Shown piece after piece: positions 62,296-64,000 of a stretch of DNA of 64,000 nt; position 1 is the stretch's first letter, and every line of letters starts with the position of its first letter. The notes beneath the pieces are model-generated. The model ran no database searches. It was not told the DNA's origin and was given only the letters and a program-made list of their open reading frames with translations. The position numbers and the translations under genes are program-made. The stretch comes from Cellulomonas sp. S1-8 (GTDB taxonomy: Bacteria > Actinomycetota > Actinomycetes > Actinomycetales > Cellulomonadaceae), in contig NZ_CP110806.1 of the NCBI RefSeq assembly GCF_026184235.1, positions 3,782,001 to 3,846,000 on the forward strand. Reading direction: 5' to 3'.

Positions 62296-63261
62296 GTGCC
62301 CGCCCGCTCCCGTCTCGCGCTGGTGCGCGCGCGCCTGCACCTGCCGACGGTGCGGCGTGCCACCGGCCTGCTCGACGGGCGGCACCGCGCGGTCTGGAAG
62401 GGTCACGGCGACGAGGTCGACGACCTGCACGTGTACACGCCGGGCGACGACGTGGGCGACATCGACTGGCGGGCCTCGGCGCGCTCGGCGCAGCCGGTCG
62501 TCAAGCGCTACGAGGCGACGTCGAACGTCGCCCTGGTCCTGGTCGTCGACACGGGCCGGCACATGTGCGCGACGTCGGCGGGCGGTGAGCCCAAGCAGGA
62601 GGTCGCGCAGCTCGTCGCGGACGTGGTCGCGCACCTCGCCCACCAGCGCGGGGACCGGGTCTCGCTCGTCGCGGGCGACGCGGGCCGCGTCGTGGAGGTG
62701 CCGGCGGGCGCGGGCACGACGCACCTGGAGGTGCTGCTGCGCCGCCTGGAGCGCACGTTCGACGCCGACGCCCCCGAGGGTGACCTCACGCGCCTGCTGG
62801 ACCGGGTGCTGCGCCGCACCGCGCGCCGGTCGCTGGTCGTCGTGGTCACGGACGAGGCGCGGCCGGGTGCGGCCGACGAGCGCGCGCTGGCGCGGCTGCG
62901 CACGCGGCACGAGGTGATGGTCGTGCAGGTCGTGGACGCGGACCTGTTCGCGGGGAGTCTGGGACCGGCGCCGGGCACGCTCGCGGGCGCGTCGACGGCC
63001 ACCGACCGCGGCCGGCCCGTCGTCGTGCCGCCGCGGGGCCGGGCCGTGCGGGACGTCGTCAGCGGGTGGTCCCTGCCCGCGTACCTGCGGGGGCGGCGCG
63101 GCGTGCGGGAGGCCGTCGCGGCGGCCCGCATCGCGCGGCACGCGGAGGTCCAGCAGCGCACGCGGCGACTGCGCGTGACGTCGGTGAGCGTGGAGAGCAC
63201 GCACGACGTGCTGGACGAGATGGTCGCGCTGCTGGGGAGGGCGCGTCGTGCCGGGCGCTGA
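62296..63261 (+). CDS. DUF58 protein
   Basis: A 321-residue protein of the DUF58 family, with the signature GDDVGDIDWRASARS at about residue 50 and a VWA-like fold after it (LVLVVDTGRHM, then VVVVTDEARPG). DUF58 genes follow moxR in many bacteria and belong to the BatA-like system. GTG at 62296, three bases after the moxR stop. Its end overlaps the next gene by 14 bases. Confidence 0.9.
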   Translation: MPARSRLALVRARLHLPTVRRATGLLDGRHRAVWKGHGDEVDDLHVYTPGDDVGDIDWRASARSAQPVVKRYEATSNVALVLVVDTGRHMCATSAGGEPKQEVAQLVADVVAHLAHQRGDRVSLVAGDAGRVVEVPAGAGTTHLEVLLRRLERTFDADAPEGDLTRLLDRVLRRTARRSLVVVVTDEARPGAADERALARLRTRHEVMVVQVVDADLFAGSLGPAPGTLAGASTATDRGRPVVVPPRGRAVRDVVSGWSLPAYLRGRRGVREAVAAARIARHAEVQQRTRRLRVTSVSVESTHDVLDEMVALLGRARRAGR

Positions 63262-63745
63262 GCTGGTCGACCCGATCCCCTACGCCGGGTACTGGCCGTG
63301 GGTGGCGCTCGCGATCGTCGTCGCGGTGGTCGCCTGGTACGTGTGGGCGGTGCGCTCGACGCGCGCGCCCGCGGACGCCCCGACGCCGGCCGCGGCGCCG
63401 ACACGGGTCGTCCGCCCGACCGCGCGCGTGCAGTCCGACCCGTACGCCGCGCTGCGCGGCACGACGCTCGCCCGTCTCGACGAGGTCGAACGCCGGTACC
63501 GCGCGCGGGAGATCGACATGCGCGGCGCGAACCTCGAGATCCGGTGGGCGCTGCGGGAGTTCGCGACAGGCCGCACGGGCGTGGACACCACGGCGATGAC
63601 GGCGTCGACGGCCCGCCTGGACCGCCGCACGCGGCCGCTCGCGACGCTGCTGGAGAACACGTCGGTCCCGACGTTCGCCTCCACGTCCCGCACGCGGGTC
63701 ACCCGGACCCTCGACCAGGCCCGCAAGCGGGTGCGCGCATGGTGA
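63248..63745 (+). CDS. Small membrane protein of the MoxR-DUF58 cluster
   Basis: A 165-residue protein with one TM segment at about residues 15-35 (YWPWVALAIVVAVVAWYVWAV), a Pro/Ala linker and a helical Arg-rich cytoplasmic domain. Its size and place match the DUF4381-type gene often found between DUF58 and VWA genes; I cannot prove the family. GTG at 63248. Confidence 0.78.
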   Translation: MPGAELVDPIPYAGYWPWVALAIVVAVVAWYVWAVRSTRAPADAPTPAAAPTRVVRPTARVQSDPYAALRGTTLARLDEVERRYRAREIDMRGANLEIRWALREFATGRTGVDTTAMTASTARLDRRTRPLATLLENTSVPTFASTSRTRVTRTLDQARKRVRAW

Positions 63746-64000
63746 CGCGCGCGGGCCTCGAGGTGCCGTGGCTGGTGCCGGCGGTCCTCGCCGTCGTCGT
63801 CGCCCTGGTCGTGGGGCTGCTGCTGCGCGACCGGCGCGGGACGACGCCCGTGGCCAACACCGACGACCTGCGCCGCGTGCCCGCGCTGCGCGCCTGGCGC
63901 GTGCGGTACCGGGTCCTGCGGGTGGGCGTCGTGCTGGCCGTGGCGGTGGCGGCGGTCGCCGCGGCGGTCCTCGCGGCGCGTCCCGTGACCGTGCAGGAGC
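63739..64000 (+). CDS. Start of a membrane protein, probably BatA-type VWA, cut by the window edge
   Basis: The frame from ATG 63739 (or GTG 63742) stays open to the end, giving about 87 residues. Two hydrophobic stretches are visible (residues about 10-27 and 63-82), separated by a basic loop with TPVANTDDLRR. This N-terminal double TM before a VWA domain is typical for the gene after MoxR-DUF58-DUF4381. The VWA part would be beyond the window. Confidence 0.65.
   Translation, partial: MVTRAGLEVPWLVPAVLAVVVALVVGLLLRDRRGTTPVANTDDLRRVPALRAWRVRYRVLRVGVVLAVAVAAVAAAVLAARPVTVQE

Noticed and set aside
1..64000. tRNA, rRNA, transposase, integrase or phage genes
   Set aside because: None could be recognised in the sequence; no tRNA-like cloverleaf or attachment-site pair was noted.

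Overview
The window is very GC-rich DNA from a high-GC Gram-positive bacterium. Everything points to a Cellulomonas-like actinomycete (Micrococcales): GTG starts and NTGA gene overlaps are common, there is a secreted CBM2-linked pectin lyase, several plant-polysaccharide sugar transporters, a DUF6318-like lipoprotein, and a PknG/GlnH/GlnX signalling locus. I see no rRNA, tRNA, phage, transposase or CRISPR array. The assignment is inferred from gene content, not from a marker gene.

Left part (1-19 kb): a partial cupin gene; a GH51 arabinofuranosidase with its own promoter and operator-like palindrome; a TetR repressor with two tandem palindromes in front of an MMPL exporter and a YhgE/Pip protein; a lacI-ytfQ-ytfR-ytfT-yjfF furanose-uptake unit on the minus strand; a divergent secreted rhamnogalacturonan lyase; an unknown small gene; a papain-like protein. 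Middle (19-35.5 kb): IPP isomerase; a sulfur operon (small Cys-containing leader peptide, binding lipoprotein, permease, ATPase, FMN monooxygenase, aldo/keto reductase); a membrane protein; a GNAT; a minus-strand operon of a sugar ABC importer plus GH43 arabinosidase/xylosidase; and clpC with a possible ClgR box.

The most unusual part is 35.9-48.7 kb: ten same-strand genes, mostly coupled by 4-base overlaps, encoding TelA, an unknown helical protein, a CbxX-type AAA ATPase, a GlnX-like four-TM sensor, a GlnH-like lipoprotein, an unknown coiled-coil protein, a PknG-type kinase, a PP2C phosphatase, a VWA protein and an FHA protein. Three of them carry zinc ribbons. It looks like one membrane-sensing kinase/phosphatase circuit fused to a TelA/TerY-type stress module.

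Right part (48.7-64 kb): a secreted unknown, a PKD-like secreted protein with a lipoprotein, a 1254-residue subtilase-VWA fusion without an obvious signal peptide, a run of small metabolic genes (two VOC proteins, PPOX, AraC, thioesterase, class V aminotransferase, sirtuin, alpha/beta hydrolase), and the start of a MoxR-DUF58-VWA cluster that runs off the right edge.

A second theme runs through the whole window: a 15-bp motif, GAGAGAGCAATCCAG, and its inverse occur in more than 25 exact or near copies, in intergenic clusters mostly at gene 3' ends. One pair lies inside the AAA ATPase coding sequence. Several clusters sit beside G-tracts with a quadruplex pattern. A second palindromic family (GAGTGCGGGG) lies at 19.0-19.1 kb.
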